Of a stretch of DNA of 64,000 nt, positions 34,407-47,100 are shown one piece after another. Position 1 is the first letter of the stretch. Each line of letters begins with the position of its first letter. The DNA lies in assembly GCA_030268105.1 (NCBI GenBank), contig BSDZ01000078.1, forward strand, positions 124,001-188,000, given 5' to 3'. Source of the stretch: Volvox africanus. Taxonomy: Eukaryota > Chlorophyta > Chlorophyceae > Chlamydomonadales > Volvocaceae. The notes beneath the pieces are model-generated. The model did not search any database and was not told the origin of the DNA. It worked only from the letters and a program-made list of their open reading frames with translations. A program made the position numbers and the translations under genes.

Positions 34407-36422
34407 CTGTTGGGTTAATGATTGCTTGGAATAAAAAAAGCAATTATTAGGTAAGATAATTATTTAGCTAGAAAGATAGCGCTGGGACAGGGTTATATGG
34501 TGATGGCATGGTGCTCAAAATTGGGTAATTATATTGTTTAAATCGGTCGGCAGGAGCAATATCAGCCAGTCAGGGGTGATGATGAAGGCCGTAAGAATAA
34601 AGAGAAGACAACACCGTTTCCAAGAAGAAAATAAATACGAACATAATAATTTAATTTATTGTAATTTGCAATAAGGTTACTGAAAATGAAATGTCTACCA
34701 GGAATCACGAACCGAACCAGGTAGGCCCAAACGGCCCCGAGCCGTTGGACGACGAAATTTACGGGGTTCCGGAACCCGCCACGGTGAACTCCCCCTCACT
34801 CCTTACTTACTAATGGTCTAATAACTGCGGTTCCAACAGCTTCCTGCAGAATAATCGGAATGATTTAGAACCCATCAGCAACGCGATAAGTTTAGGAATG
34901 GGGATGCGATCGCAGTCATCACCAATTGAGATACAGTGAGGGGAATACGGGGGATAATAGGTAGTAATAATTGACCTGCGAGCTGACCAGTAGCGGAGTT
35001 GACGCCTTAGTTGATTCGGCAGATTCCGCTGGATGCTGGTGGTGGGTGCTGAACCTGGGAAAACCACTGATTTCGGAGAAGTCGGCATGGGAGACTGGAT
35101 GAGGGTGCCCCGAAACACCGGGGAAGGTAGGGACTGTCAGGTTAGTGGCCACGGGTGATGTACCCCCCTATCCTACACACATATATGAAGCTATGCCGGT
35201 CATCATGATGAGTCATCACAGGTTACGATCCTAAGATTTTACTAATGAGTCATTATTACGTTTGGTTACTAATTTACATATCCACAGCAGGCTGCAGAGG
35301 TGGAATTTACAGAATCGCATCAGCGATGACAGCGATGGATTGTATGTTCTCAATGTAAACAGGTCATCTGTCCTCAAATCAACCTTCCAGGACATCCAGG
35401 GACGTGGCCAGGGGTGGACATGAAGGGGCGATTTTTCCACTGCGCAGCCGAAAAGGGTCAAAAACTAGCGCACAGCTGATCAGAGCAGGATAGAGCAGAG
35501 TCGGCACAGATTTTTCCTTCCCAGTGGATTAAGGGAGAATCCAAAGCGCAGACGGGGCACAGCGCAGAAGGGAAGGGCGGTGTGTGTAGAGGTGCATGAT
35601 GGAGACGTAGAGGCTTGTATTGGCTAGTGGGCCTGCAAGCGGCTTCATTGCGCGTGGCTCGCTCCCCGTCGTCAATGTCGCCAGTGTGTTTCGCTGGGCA
35701 TGTGCCTGGCCTGTCTACGTGACTTGGCGTTCATTTATCCGCTGTTTTGCGGCGTTTAGACGCCATCTATCCAACCGATGTGGGAAGTCTTATACTCGCA
35801 CTGATTTTGTTTAATGGATTTGCTTGATTGGTGCACGGGCTTGATACCGGGACAAGAATGGTAGCAAGGAGTTGGGGATCAATCCACCTTTATATATAGA
35901 TCACTGATATAGACTAGCCGTCATATGCATAGAGCAGCTGTGTATGATTGAGCGTCGTTGCTTGCTTTGCGGTCGCTATGACCTGCAGATAGGTTGGACA
36001 TCCGCTTCCTTGCCGCCAAAACGCCTTCGATCCGATTCGGCCAGACTGGACGCATTAAATTGACGAAAGCGTTAGATGAGCACTGTTCTAACTCTAGGGC
36101 ATATACATAACACAATATATTTAGCGCGCGTAGGGTCCGATATTTATGTCTTTTGCCACAGTGTCAGTTGCTAAATGGATGCAGAATCTGTGCGCAGCAA
36201 TCAATGCTTGGGCTGTGTCGCGATAGTGTTAGCCTCAGTTCTTTGCGGCTAACGCAGACAGTTGGCAAGTGCACGACAAACGGACGGCTGTTTTTGTCAT
36301 TCAACGTTAATTTTACACATGACTTTGATTAAGTGTTAACTGGGTACCGTTGTTTAACCTTCTGTTAGGTGCCTTGCGACTAGTTAAGAAAGCTAAATTG
36401 GTTTCAACAAGCTGCACCATTT
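34407..36422. other. Intergenic; one possible exon fragment at 35288-35431
   Basis: About 2 kb upstream of the CDK11/CDKG gene, AT-rich at 34420-34680. A plus-strand stretch after a CAG at 35287 encodes RISDDSDGLYVLNVNRSSVL and STFQDIQGRG, which weakly resembles the start of a HECT ubiquitin-ligase domain, but no neighbouring exon supports it. Otherwise I see nothing. Confidence 0.35.
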
Positions 36423-39400
36423 ATGTCTTCCAAGCACTCGCATACTCATGACTCTAGTCGTGAACGTGATTATGAACGCCGCCCAGAATATGGTCGAGAT
36501 GGAAGAGACAAGCGGGACGATCGTGGCTTTCACCACCAGCACCGCTCTCAAAGAGAGTAAGGACCAATATTAAGAAAACCATTAATTCATAGTTTTCTAT
36601 GGATTGAATATCTGTATTGGTGAGGGTGTCCCCGACTTTGCAGGCCCGATGTGGACCGCATAAGAGGGGAGCAGGATCGTCTAGCCCGATCAAAGCCAGG
36701 GCATCATTCACGGACTATAGGCGCTCCTGAATCGCAATCACCCCATCGGGTAAGGCGAGGCAGCTAAACAGTTCCTCCGATGCAGTTGACCGTTCCACGG
36801 CGACCATGGATGGAAACTCTGCACCTTTCCAAAGCACAACACTCACCCTCTTTCCCTCCTCCCATTTCTTTTGCATCCTCCCATTACCTACAGGACCGCG
36901 CTGGCAGCTACCACACCAACGCAACGCCCAGCAAATCCAAAGGCAGCACGCCGGGGTAAGTCCCCTCCTAGATGTTTACTCAATTCGATACTCGCACAGG
37001 GCCCAGGGGCCGCTCCCCGCCGTCCTCCTGGCTCTTCCCCCAACAACCGCTCCGGGTCTCATTTCTTCGCTTCACTGCATTCCCCTTCTTTCATTCGGGC
37101 CCCGTTGGAATATCGCCACGGTAAGGCCCAAGGGGAATTCGGTGCTTGCGGAGCTGCTCCGTACAGCGAAGGCGAAGCAGCAGCAGGAGCAGGGGCCCGG
37201 CGGGTTGGGTGGCAGCTCCCTCCCTGGATCCGCATCCGACAGCGAGGGGGAGCTCCTGGAGGCAGGTGGGTGTCACCACCTGTCATCTGCATCCCCCACA
37301 AACCCTCTCTGTGTGTATCGGAAGGAGGGGAAGGAGGGCATGTGGAGTCATGGTGCTGAGGAGTACGATAATCACGTACCACCCGTTCTGGTCGGATGAT
37401 GGGCCGGAGGGGGGAACGTGTGTGTGTGTGTATGTCTATGTATGTGTGCGTGGCGGTGGTGGGCGGAGAGAGAATGCCGGGCTCGGAGTGCAGCAACAGG
37501 GGGCAAAAGGGAGGCGGCTGGAAAGCGAGGGAAAGCAGCAGTCAACGCGCAGCGAGTTGGGGAAGACGAAAGATGTCGGCGTCGGGCTGGCGGTGTACGA
37601 ACATTGCGGATCTGGACACAGTATATGCAAGTACGACACTACACCAGCTCATTTGCAGGAATACCCACAACGCGACGGAACGTCAGGCTATCCCCAGATG
37701 CATGCCTGTATTGACATGGCCGCATATCGCATATCGCAGGAGAGATTCTGCCGCCGCCACCGCCGCTTCCTGTGTTGGGAAGTGCACCAGGCGCCGGCGG
37801 AACGGGAGGCAGTGCCGGGGGCGCTGCCGCTGCCGCCGCCGCCGCCGCCGCCGGGGCCGGGAAGCGCCGATACCATTCGCCCATCATTTGGAACTTAGAT
37901 GGTCCGGGGCCGGCAGGTCGGACTGCTGGGGGTGGCGGCGGCGGCGGCGGCGGGTTTGACGGGGGTCGGCCGCCGCCGCCGAAGCGACCCGCGCCGGCAT
38001 CGGCTGTGGACTGGGCAGCTGAGGAGCTGGTGGCGTTCCGGCGGCAGCAAGCAGAGGCAGCAACGATGCTGGGGTACGACCCCGACGGCCCACCCGCCAT
38101 GAAGTCGTCCCCATCGGCATCCGGATCTGATAACGGTGCGGGGCATTATTGTGGGACGGGGCTCTAACTGCCCCTTAATTTACTTTATTCGACATTTTTA
38201 ATCCAACCACAAAAAACCCGAATCGACAATTCCTGAAAGTGTGATGGTGATTACGGCACCGCTGATGTGGTTTGAAATATGTGTCCATGAGTGCTGAAAC
38301 CATACCTAGGATTGGAAAGCCAAAACGTCTGAGAAAGGTTGAAACCGTTGAAATCCTAAAAATAGAAATCCTGAGCATTCTGAAGTGCTAAAATTCGGTA
38401 GCGCAGCGCTCCGTGATGTCTTGTCAGGGTGATGTTGCGAATGTGTGGCCGTTGCCGGTCGTACAACTGGTGTACGGCGCGCCGCAGATGGTGTCAGAGG
38501 CCTCAGAGGCGGGTGGGGCGGTCCCGGAGGGGGCAGCGCCGAGCGGCTCCGCGGTGACGGCGACGGCGACGGTGACGGCGGGCGCAACCGCCATGACAGG
38601 GAGGCGGCAGATCAGGGGCAAGAGCGAGATCGGGATCGGTTTCGGAGCCGCAGCATCGACGGCATGGAGGTTGAGAACGTGCACGATGCGGCGGCGATGT
38701 ACGAAGAGCTTGGCGGCCGACCCAGGGGTCAGTAAGCGGCCGAGTGGGACCGATCCACATGGGTCAGTGGGGGCTGGCGTACCGCTTCCCTGTCGTCCAG
38801 CGTGCCTGGACTCCGGACTGTGTCTGGGGGCCAACTTGCCCCATGGGTTCATGTATCGAAATCCGGTGTCTTGAAAGGAGTTGATTTTTATTTTTGTTTA
38901 TGAATGTGTTGAACACGGTCATGCAGAGTTAGTCGCTCCGAAACCTCCCCTCAGGCGGCTCCCGGTGGCTCGATGCGGAGGCGGAGGTGGAGCCGCGGCT
39001 TCACGGCGGCGGCGGCGGCAGCGCGGGGGGGGGATCAGGGCAAGATGGGGGTGAGGTTCAGGACGACCGTGAGGTTGAGAGAGGTAAGTGGATAAGGTGA
39101 ACGTGTTTTGCTGAAGAGTGCCGTTTCTTCTGACAGTGTGATGATCGAGCGATGCATTGATTAATTTCCTTGGCGCATCGTTGACAGTTTACCGTTGGTC
39201 GTTTCAAATTGGGGATGCTGCAGGGGCATCATCCCCCAGTCCCCGACGGACGCTCTCCGCCGGGGGCGAGCCGGTTTCGGGGCGAGATGGCGGCGGCGCT
39301 GGAGGGCCCGGCTCCAGTGTGTCACGATGCTCGGATAAAGAGGAGACGGCGCCGCCAGGGGATGGCCGCGGCGGTGGCGGCGGCGGCGGCGCCACCGCTG

Positions 39401-42400
39401 CAGCCGCTGGCGGGCGATGTGGCGGCGGCGATGACGGTGGCGGATTATTGTCGGGTGACGGAGAGGAGCCACTGATCAGCTCGTAAGTACGGAAATCTTC
39501 TGAGTTGTACGGGGTAACTCCTGTCTCCTTTCCAAATCAAGACATGCCAAATTCGGATCTCCCTCTCAGTCCTCGCCTGCTGTCGGTGTGATATGGCAGA
39601 GCAAAGACGTACTACCCGGGGAGTGCACGTGCCATATGCCTCCCCCCTCCCCCCTCCCCCCTCCCCCCTCCTCGCAGTCAAATCGCTTCTTTAGCGGAAT
39701 GTCGCTCCGTGGACGAGTATGAGCGGCTCAACCGCGTCAGCGAAGGCACGGTGAGGAAGCGGCGGGAGTATAAATCTCCGCACTGTCCCCCAATTGTTGC
39801 AACAAGACACACACATACACACACGCTACCCCTGACTATTATTGGTTAGGTTCCCGTCCCTTCTTCCCCCCCTCCCTCCCCCCCGACCTCGGGATTACAC
39901 CAGACGTCATCCGGCCTTCAGGTGGTTAGTCCTTGTTTCTTCCGCACCAGCACCAGCTGCTTCGTTTCATTCGCCCTCCCTCCTCTCGGCCTCCCTCTCT
40001 CTGGCCTGTGTCTGAGGGTCGTTGTAACATGAGTGCCCCCTTTCTCTCCCCTTCTCTCCCAGCTCGCTGCCCCCCCCCCCACACACTCACTCTCTCTTCT
40101 CATCCCCTGCTCATGCGTCGTACTAGTGATGGTCTTTCGCCTGCCTGTTTGTACGTCTGTTTTTGTTTGATGTGATTTCACCGATCCATGGAGCTGATCT
40201 TTGAATTTTTGATCTTTTGATGGCAGTACGGAGTCGTGTTCCGCGCCCGTTGCAAGCGAACCGGCAGGATCTGCGCCCTAAAAAAGGTACGACGTGAAAG
40301 GCCACCGTTGTACAATCCGTTTTTATTGTGGCTGCGCACCGGTAGTCCCTTCCCACATTTCGTGCTCCCTCTCCCTCCTACGAGGATAATGGATTTTTCT
40401 TTTCTTTAAGCCGGCGTAAGGCTTAACCTGTTTTGGGATTCTGTCTGTCTGTCTTCTTTGCCTTTTCCCTGCTTCCCTCTTCCTCCCCTTCTTCTATCAC
40501 AGTCATCATTACCGGAATCGATCGCTCGTGGTGGCATTGTGATGTCCACACTCCCGTCCCCCCGTCCGCCCGCTGCGCCCCCAGATCAAGATGGAGAAGG
40601 AGCGGGACGGCTTCCCCGTCACCTCTATCAGGGAGATCAACATCCTGCTGAACCTGCACCACCCCAACATTGTCAACGTGTCGGAGGTCGTCATGGGCAG
40701 GTTGGGGCAGGGGCGGGTGAGGGGAAGTGGGGGCTCGACAGAGGCGGGAGAGGGCGGGGTCCGCATATTTTTCAAACAGCCTAGCTGCAGCCTAGCGAAG
40801 GACTTGTTCCCCCTCAGAAAAGTACGACTATGAAATTGGGGGGACGGCTGAGGGGCCGGGACATCCAGAAATGTTGACCTGAGATCGGGAAGGGGAAGGG
40901 GAAGGGATGGCACACTCCCAATTGTGTGTTTTTCACCTTTCCTCCCTCCCTCCGTCCCTCCCCCCTCCCTTTCTACGTTTCTATATTCCTGCCAATATAT
41001 CCGGACACCTTATGACCCACCGTCCGCCAACTTGAATATTTTTATAATTTAATTCTCATTTCCCCTCCCCTCCCCTCCCCAGTCGTCTGGACCAGATCTT
41101 CATGGTGATGGAGTTCATGGACCACGACCTCAAGTCGCTGATGAACGACAAGTCGCAGATGACCCGCCCCTTCAGCGTGGCGGAGGTCAAGTGCCTCATG
41201 CTGCAGCTGCTCGGTGGAATAAAGTACCTGCACGAAAACTGGGTCATACACAGGTGGGGGGTCTTAGGGGGGAGAACTGCCAGAAAATCTGCACATCAGT
41301 GAATTTTGTTTTTTTCAACTGCCCTATCTGTTATCTCTCGTCAATCGACTTCCCCCTTCCAGCCCACCATACATCCCACCTTCCCCCCTAACCCTCACCC
41401 CACACACACATACAGGGACTTGAAGACCTCCAACATCCTGTACAACAACCGCGGCGAGCTCAAAATCTGCGACTTCGGATTGGCTCGTCAGTTCGGCTCC
41501 CCGTTGCGTGCCTACACCCAGCCGGTGGTGACCCTCTGGTACCGGCCCCCAGAGCTGCTGCTGGGGGAGGCGCTGTACTCCATTGCCGTGGACATGTGGA
41601 GTGTGGGATGCATTATGGCGGAGCTGCTCACGGGTGGGTGGGGGTTGGAGGTCTTGAAGGCTTCGAAAAAGGGGAGAGTGGGTCTCATAACGATTGGATA
41701 AAATTCATTTGGTCGTCTTTCCGCCCTCCCCTTAACAGCATCGTCTACAGCGGTATCATGTGTCGTTTATTCCCCAACCCCTCCCCTCTCCAACCCCTCC
41801 TCGCGGCGCCCACTCGTGCCCCGCCTCAGGCAAGCCTCTGTTTGACGGGCAGGGCGAGATCGAGCAGCTCGACAAGATCTGTGCGGTGCTCGGGACGCCG
41901 AACGAGGAGGTCTGGCCGGGGTTGAAGAAGCTGCCCAACTGGGGGAAGGTGCGTCCGGTGGGGCCTAAAGGGGGGGTGTTGGGCGTGTATGTGTATGTAG
42001 GGGGGGGAGGAAAGGGGTAAAGGGGGGAGGGGAGGGGGCAGAGGCGGAAGGGTAATGGCATCAGCGGATGTTTGAACTGCTGCGGGTGCGGGTGCACCGT
42101 CCCTTGCTGTTACCAGGACTCGGTTTGGCTGTGGTTGGTTCATAAACACACAGACACGTGTTTTTCTAGAGTTCCCTGCCTTCTGCCCCCTACCCATTTG
42201 GCCTCCCCCTATCCCCATCTGCGCCCAGATCGTGCTACGCCCGCAGCCCAGCCAGCTCCGTCAGCGTTTCACCTCGTCCTTCGGCAGCGGGGCCACGTTG
42301 ACGGAGGCCGGGTTCGACCTGCTGTCCCGACTGCTGTCGTACGACCCGCAGCAGCGCATTTCAGCAACTGAGGCACTAGATCATAGGTGGGTGTACGACG

Positions 42401-42867
42401 TGAGCCGGTGCTCGTCTTACGTGACGGAGATGGAGTGGCGTGGAGGATGGGAAGGGGCCTAACCCTCTGCTCCTTATCGCTACCTGCCTCCTGTCGATGT
42501 CCCTCCCCTCCCCTCCCCTCCCTGCTTCTCTCCCCTCCCTCAACCCCTCCCTCCCCCTCCCCCCCTCCACCTCCCTCCCCCCTGACCCCAAGACCTATAT
42601 GTTGGTTTCAGGGACATAACAGCTGCAGCTCCGGGTCCTGCAGATTTCGGGTTTTCGCCCACCCCCACCCCATCTCCTCTCCCTCTCTCCCATCCCCCAA
42701 CCCGCCCCTCCAGGTGGTTCGCGGAAAGCCCCTTCCCGCAGCGCCGGGAGCTGATGCCCACATTCCGATCCAACAAGGACGGGAGCGGACCTGTACGACA
42801 GGCTGCGATGGGCGCCCCTGGCTCGCCACCGCTGCATTTCATGGCGGCGGCACTCAAAGCTCGATGA
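36423..42867 (+). CDS. CDK11/PITSLRE-type cyclin-dependent kinase (plant CDKG class)
   Basis: Exons 36423-36556, 36644-36749, 36894-36955, 37126-37265, 37740-38135, roughly 38486-38727, one ending at 39084, one ending at 39482, then 39678-39750, 40227-40286, 40585-40700, 41083-41253, 41416-41633, 41830-41948, 42229-42386 and 42714-42867. The N-terminus is charged ([14 protein letters not shown]) with [14 protein letters not shown] and [10 protein letters not shown]. The kinase domain has [24 protein letters not shown], the C-helix PVTSIRE (PITSLRE class), [34 protein letters not shown] and DQGFDL-like [15 protein letters not shown]11/CDKG kinases couple cyclin L-type partners to splicing and transcription; a related Chlamydomonas CDKG1 acts in size control. 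Kinase exons all close in phase. The linker exons between 38135 and 39482 are approximate. Confidence 0.9.
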
Positions 42868-43319
42868 GCACCACGCACACAGCTGTTGCCTTGCGATTGG
42901 TCCCCACAGCAAGGGCGTGCCTCACACAGGGGTGTAGATAGCGGATAAGAACCGTCAAGTTATCTTCAAGCACAAAAGAGCCATCCCGATGATGCTCGCT
43001 TGAATCGCGGCTTGGCTGTGGATTTTGCAAGTTGGGAAGCGGTGGAAGTTTGGACCCGCTGCTTGGCTGCGTTTGGTATGGCGGCGAATCACGTGGGGTG
43101 GGATTTAAGAACTAGGATCCTGAGATGCAACGGGCGCGCACTTTGTTTCAAAAAGTTGATAATCAAGGAGGACGGGATTTGCTGGTAATCCAAGATTTCC
43201 CACTGACGGGGTGACATGGAGGAACTGTTGACTTTTCGGTCATGGGTGCACAAACCGTATGTGCGAACTTGCTCTTTTGGAGAAGGACGGACTTGTCTTA
43301 ATATATTGCTTGTCCACAG
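42868..43319. other. Gap between CDKG and an orphan exon
   Basis: Holds the CDKG 3' UTR. A plus-strand stretch around 43010-43188 encodes FASWEAVEVWTRCLAAFGMA and similar, which looks protein-like but has no confirmed splice partner. Confidence 0.3.
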
Positions 43320-43551
43320 CAACCGCGCGCTCCTCATCATGATGGCCATAATGGGAGAGTGGGACCCGTGCGAAATGGGCATGTGCCTAGGATTGCTTAG
43401 TAAGTTAAATGAGGCATGCGAAAAGCTGCTTTGGAATATGCGTTATCATGAGGGTCTAAACGTAACGCGGCATCTCATGCAGGCAATCTTTAGGCGCGGC
43501 CTGCCGGCTTGCGACTTGGAGCGATTTGATGCTCCCGAGCGATGGGCATGA
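43320..43551 (+). pseudogene. Orphan C-terminal exon or gene remnant of unknown family
   Basis: After a TCCACAG acceptor the frame encodes about 76 residues (NRALLIMMAIMGEWDPCEMG, LLSKLNEACEKLLWNMRYHE, LMQAIFRRGLPACDLERF) and a TGA stop. Amino-acid usage is unlike the surrounding Ala-rich coding DNA and looks like a compact helical domain. No upstream exon with matching phase was found. Could be an expressed small gene, a remnant, or part of a mobile element; not recognised. Confidence 0.3.
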
Positions 43552-44167
43552 GCGACGCCCCTACAACAAACCGAGCGCTTATGTAGGAAATCAGGATACC
43601 AATTACGATTATTAAATCAACTTATTTACACATTTCGTCGAGACCAAAAACAGGATTGACCCGAAATTATTAGTACCTGTATATCACTATAGTAAAGATG
43701 GACACACATACCCAAAGCCCAATGAGCCTGATGATAGATGGTAATTTGATGGATGGTAACAGACAGCACAGCGGCTTTACCACCGTCGCCTTACATCCTT
43801 CCCGATATCGAGGGCAGTTAAAAAAACAAGCTAGCAAGCCACATACTTTTTAGACAACGAACAATCAATAGGTTGAACATACGAATTTTATAGTAATAGT
43901 TGAATTTTTCAGCGCCCTGAGAACCGGAACCTTCACATAAGTGACAGCTGCGATAAGCTGGGCATCGGTTGGAATGGAGGGAAGCGTTTCAGGTAGCTTG
44001 GAATCTCTACAAAGCTTGACGTCAAGATGGCCTGGGAGGGAGTCCCAGGTGCGTCCTTGCCGGGAGGAAGATAATCCTCATCCCCCCGGCTGGTCGATGA
44101 CCACCTGAAGCTCAAGACTAGAACACGCTTAGTTTCTGCTCGTACCTTTGCAACGAAATAATCGCAG

Positions 44168-47100
44168 ATCGCGGCGCTGCAAAGCTGGTTATCTGGTCGT
44201 GTCAGCTCACACATAATTGTCCATGGACCGCCGGGAACGGGGAAGACAGGCGTCGTACGGTGTGTAGCAACAGCGGTGGTACATTTTTGCCTCTGATGCA
44301 TCACATTCCGAGATGATGGTGTAGAAACGTGTCAGTCATTATCTGCTTGTGTTCGGGATGTTGCCTTCGAGCGGTAGTCGAGGAATGGTAGCCGAGGGAT
44401 GGTAGCCCCTCGGGGCGGGGCAAAGAGGAATCTTGCGCCACCAGTACGGCGCCGTGCAGGCGCTTCACATCAGGGCGCCGAACTGTCCTCCGTATTCCCC
44501 TTTGCCACGGCCCCTTGTGGCACACTCTGTGTACTTTACTCTGTTTTTGTTCTGTACCGCACTCTGTACGAATGTATCATTTTGAGGCTTCAATCCCAAC
44601 TTGATCAGGGACTGCTTGGAGGCCTGGGAACGCCGCTTTGCTTACCTGACACTTCCCCAGGTGATTGGGGGTTGGGGAGGGGTGGATGCGGTGGCGTTTT
44701 GTACTCAGCTGGGGGTCTGAGGTCTCCAACTCATGACATGACATGACATGCTGCTGCTGCAGGTGGGGCTGTGATGTTTGGTTTCATATGTCTCGTGCCG
44801 TTAGCATTGCGGCTGCACTGCTTTGCACTCCGCATTTCTTACGCTTGCCCATATATCATAATATCACAATATCATTATCACAATATTAACATTATTATTA
44901 ACATTGTTATTAACACTACTGCAGTAGTAGTTGTAGTTATTGTTGTTCTCGACCTTACCATTACTCGCTGACGTCTGCGGCACGCACCCATGCGCCCATG
45001 TGCAGGAGTACAAGTTGCGGCAGCTCTTCAACTCCCTGCTCTCGCAGCTATGGGAGCTCACGGGCCTGAGACGCAAGCGAGAAGGCGGTTTCGGAGCGAC
45101 GGCGGGGGCAGACAGTTGGAGCGACTTTGCCGAGCAGATCGCTGGTGGGGGAGATGGGGAGGGGCGGCTCCTGATTGCAGTTTTTACCATCCACTGCATT
45201 TGTCGGTGTCAAGCCCCCCTCCATTCCCACCCGTTCACGAGCCCCTTTCGTCCCCTGTTTTGGCCCCCCGGTATTGCACCCAAACCCATTACCGTTTCCG
45301 TACAGTGGTGTGCCCTCCCGCTGCCGCGCGCTGTTCCGTACTGGTGCTGGACAGTATGGAGTGGCACGCCCACAAGAACTTGCTGCCGCAGCTTCTGGCT
45401 GCAATCCAGGTTTGTGGGGGAAGGAAAAAATACGATTTGCAAAGCACCGTGATGGACTATTAGCTCGGTTGGTATTGGTCAAAATATAAATCCTTCAACA
45501 GAAATTCTCACTGGGGCAAACTAAATAAGGTAAAGTCGTACAGTTTGATTACTAATGAAGAACTAGGTTTATTTCCTTGTTGTTCATTTTGCCGTTTTGG
45601 ATCGTGTATGTAAAGAGGAGGGGGGAGGATGAGGGGGAGGGGGCGGGTTTAGGTCTTTGGAGGGCCCTCAGGAGGGTAAGAAGACGTGCCGCGAGGGGCT
45701 GACGGGTGGCATGAGGTGGGGTGGGCGGTGGGGCGGGAGGTGGGGCATGAGGTGGGGTGGGCGGTGGGCTACGTGCAGCCCGAAGGGGGTGAGGGGGTTA
45801 CCGGGATTCGCCAATCCGGTGCTGAACACTCTCTGAGTCGAGTTGAGGCAACAGCACAATAACCCCCAGCTGCTTTGTTCGTCTGCTTCTGGTTCTCACT
45901 TTTTTCTGCTTCCAGATCTATCTAACTGCTGAGTGTTGACCCGCCTAGCCGTACCATTGTGCCGTACAAACACTATGCGATCCCCATCCCGGTCTTTTTC
46001 TTGGTGTGATTACCGTACTCTTCAAACACATCCACAAGCTTCTCTTCAAGCAGGCTCTCTCTTCCCCCCGTTCTCCCCTCATTCTCCCAAATACACATAT
46101 ACACACCCATACGCGGGCTGCAGTGGCACGGGGCCAGCGTTATGGTTGTTACGATCACGACCACCGCACCGCAGGTATGTACGACAAAAACGTTTGACTG
46201 TCCCCTCATCATAAGCCCCTCCTGGCCCAACTTGTTCCGGTATTCCAATCTTTGTGTGGTATTGATTTTAGATTTTATTTGGGATCACTTACGTCACTTA
46301 TGTTATTCATATATTCCCCAAGACTATTTACTAGGATGGTAGGAATCTCAGCTCTCGTTTCCCGTCACCTGCTGGATTTGTTTTCCTGCCTCTCCCTCTT
46401 GTTACTCTTTCCCCCTCTCCCTCCCCCTCCCCCTACCAGCTATCGTATATTCGCTCTCCCCCCTCCCCCGCTTTCCCTGCTGACAGGATGTGAGGTTCGG
46501 GCTGGGGATTGGCCAAGGACTGCCGCTAATGCGCTGCCTGCACTTCCCCGCGTACGACAGAGAACAGCTTTGTACGGCACTGGCGGTGGTAAGACTTAGA
46601 GAAAGAATTAAACTTCGAACGCTCTCTCTTGCCCTCAATCACTCGCTGTTTAGCTCGCGTGTGTGTGTGTGTGTGTGCTTGTTGGGTGCAATGGGGGGTT
46701 GTGGGAGTGGGGATGGACCCCGCGATGGAAAGGTATCGTACAAAGAGGGAAGCAATGCAAACACCTTATAGCCCATTTGTGTTTCCTCAACCCCCACATT
46801 ACCCCCCCCTCCGCGCATACACACATACAAATGCAAACTACCCAAAACGTGTCCCCCCTTGTTGGTGTTTATCAATTGGTGGGCCCCTCTCCATCAGCTG
46901 ACTTTATTACGTAGTCGTACGGATATTGATGCTGATTCAGCCGAAATCTTGGCTCCGAAACCAATCCCCAAACGTTTATGTGTTCTAAATGGGCAAGGAG
47001 ACGCAATACCAAATCTGCCGTATGGCGATCTCCCGCTCTTTTTGTTACCATCACACATACATACACATATACACGCAGAACCTGCCTACCTCCTGCGGCG

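Noticed and set aside
37636..38100. Minus-strand Pro-rich ORF (153 codons)
   Set aside because: The plus frame joins the upstream CDKG exon in phase and contains [14 protein letters not shown] typical of CDK11/CDKG N-termini.
44219..44262. Minus-strand ORF with a VFPVPGGPWTI stretch
   Set aside because: It is the antisense shadow of the GPPGTGKT Walker A exon of ORC5 on the plus strand.
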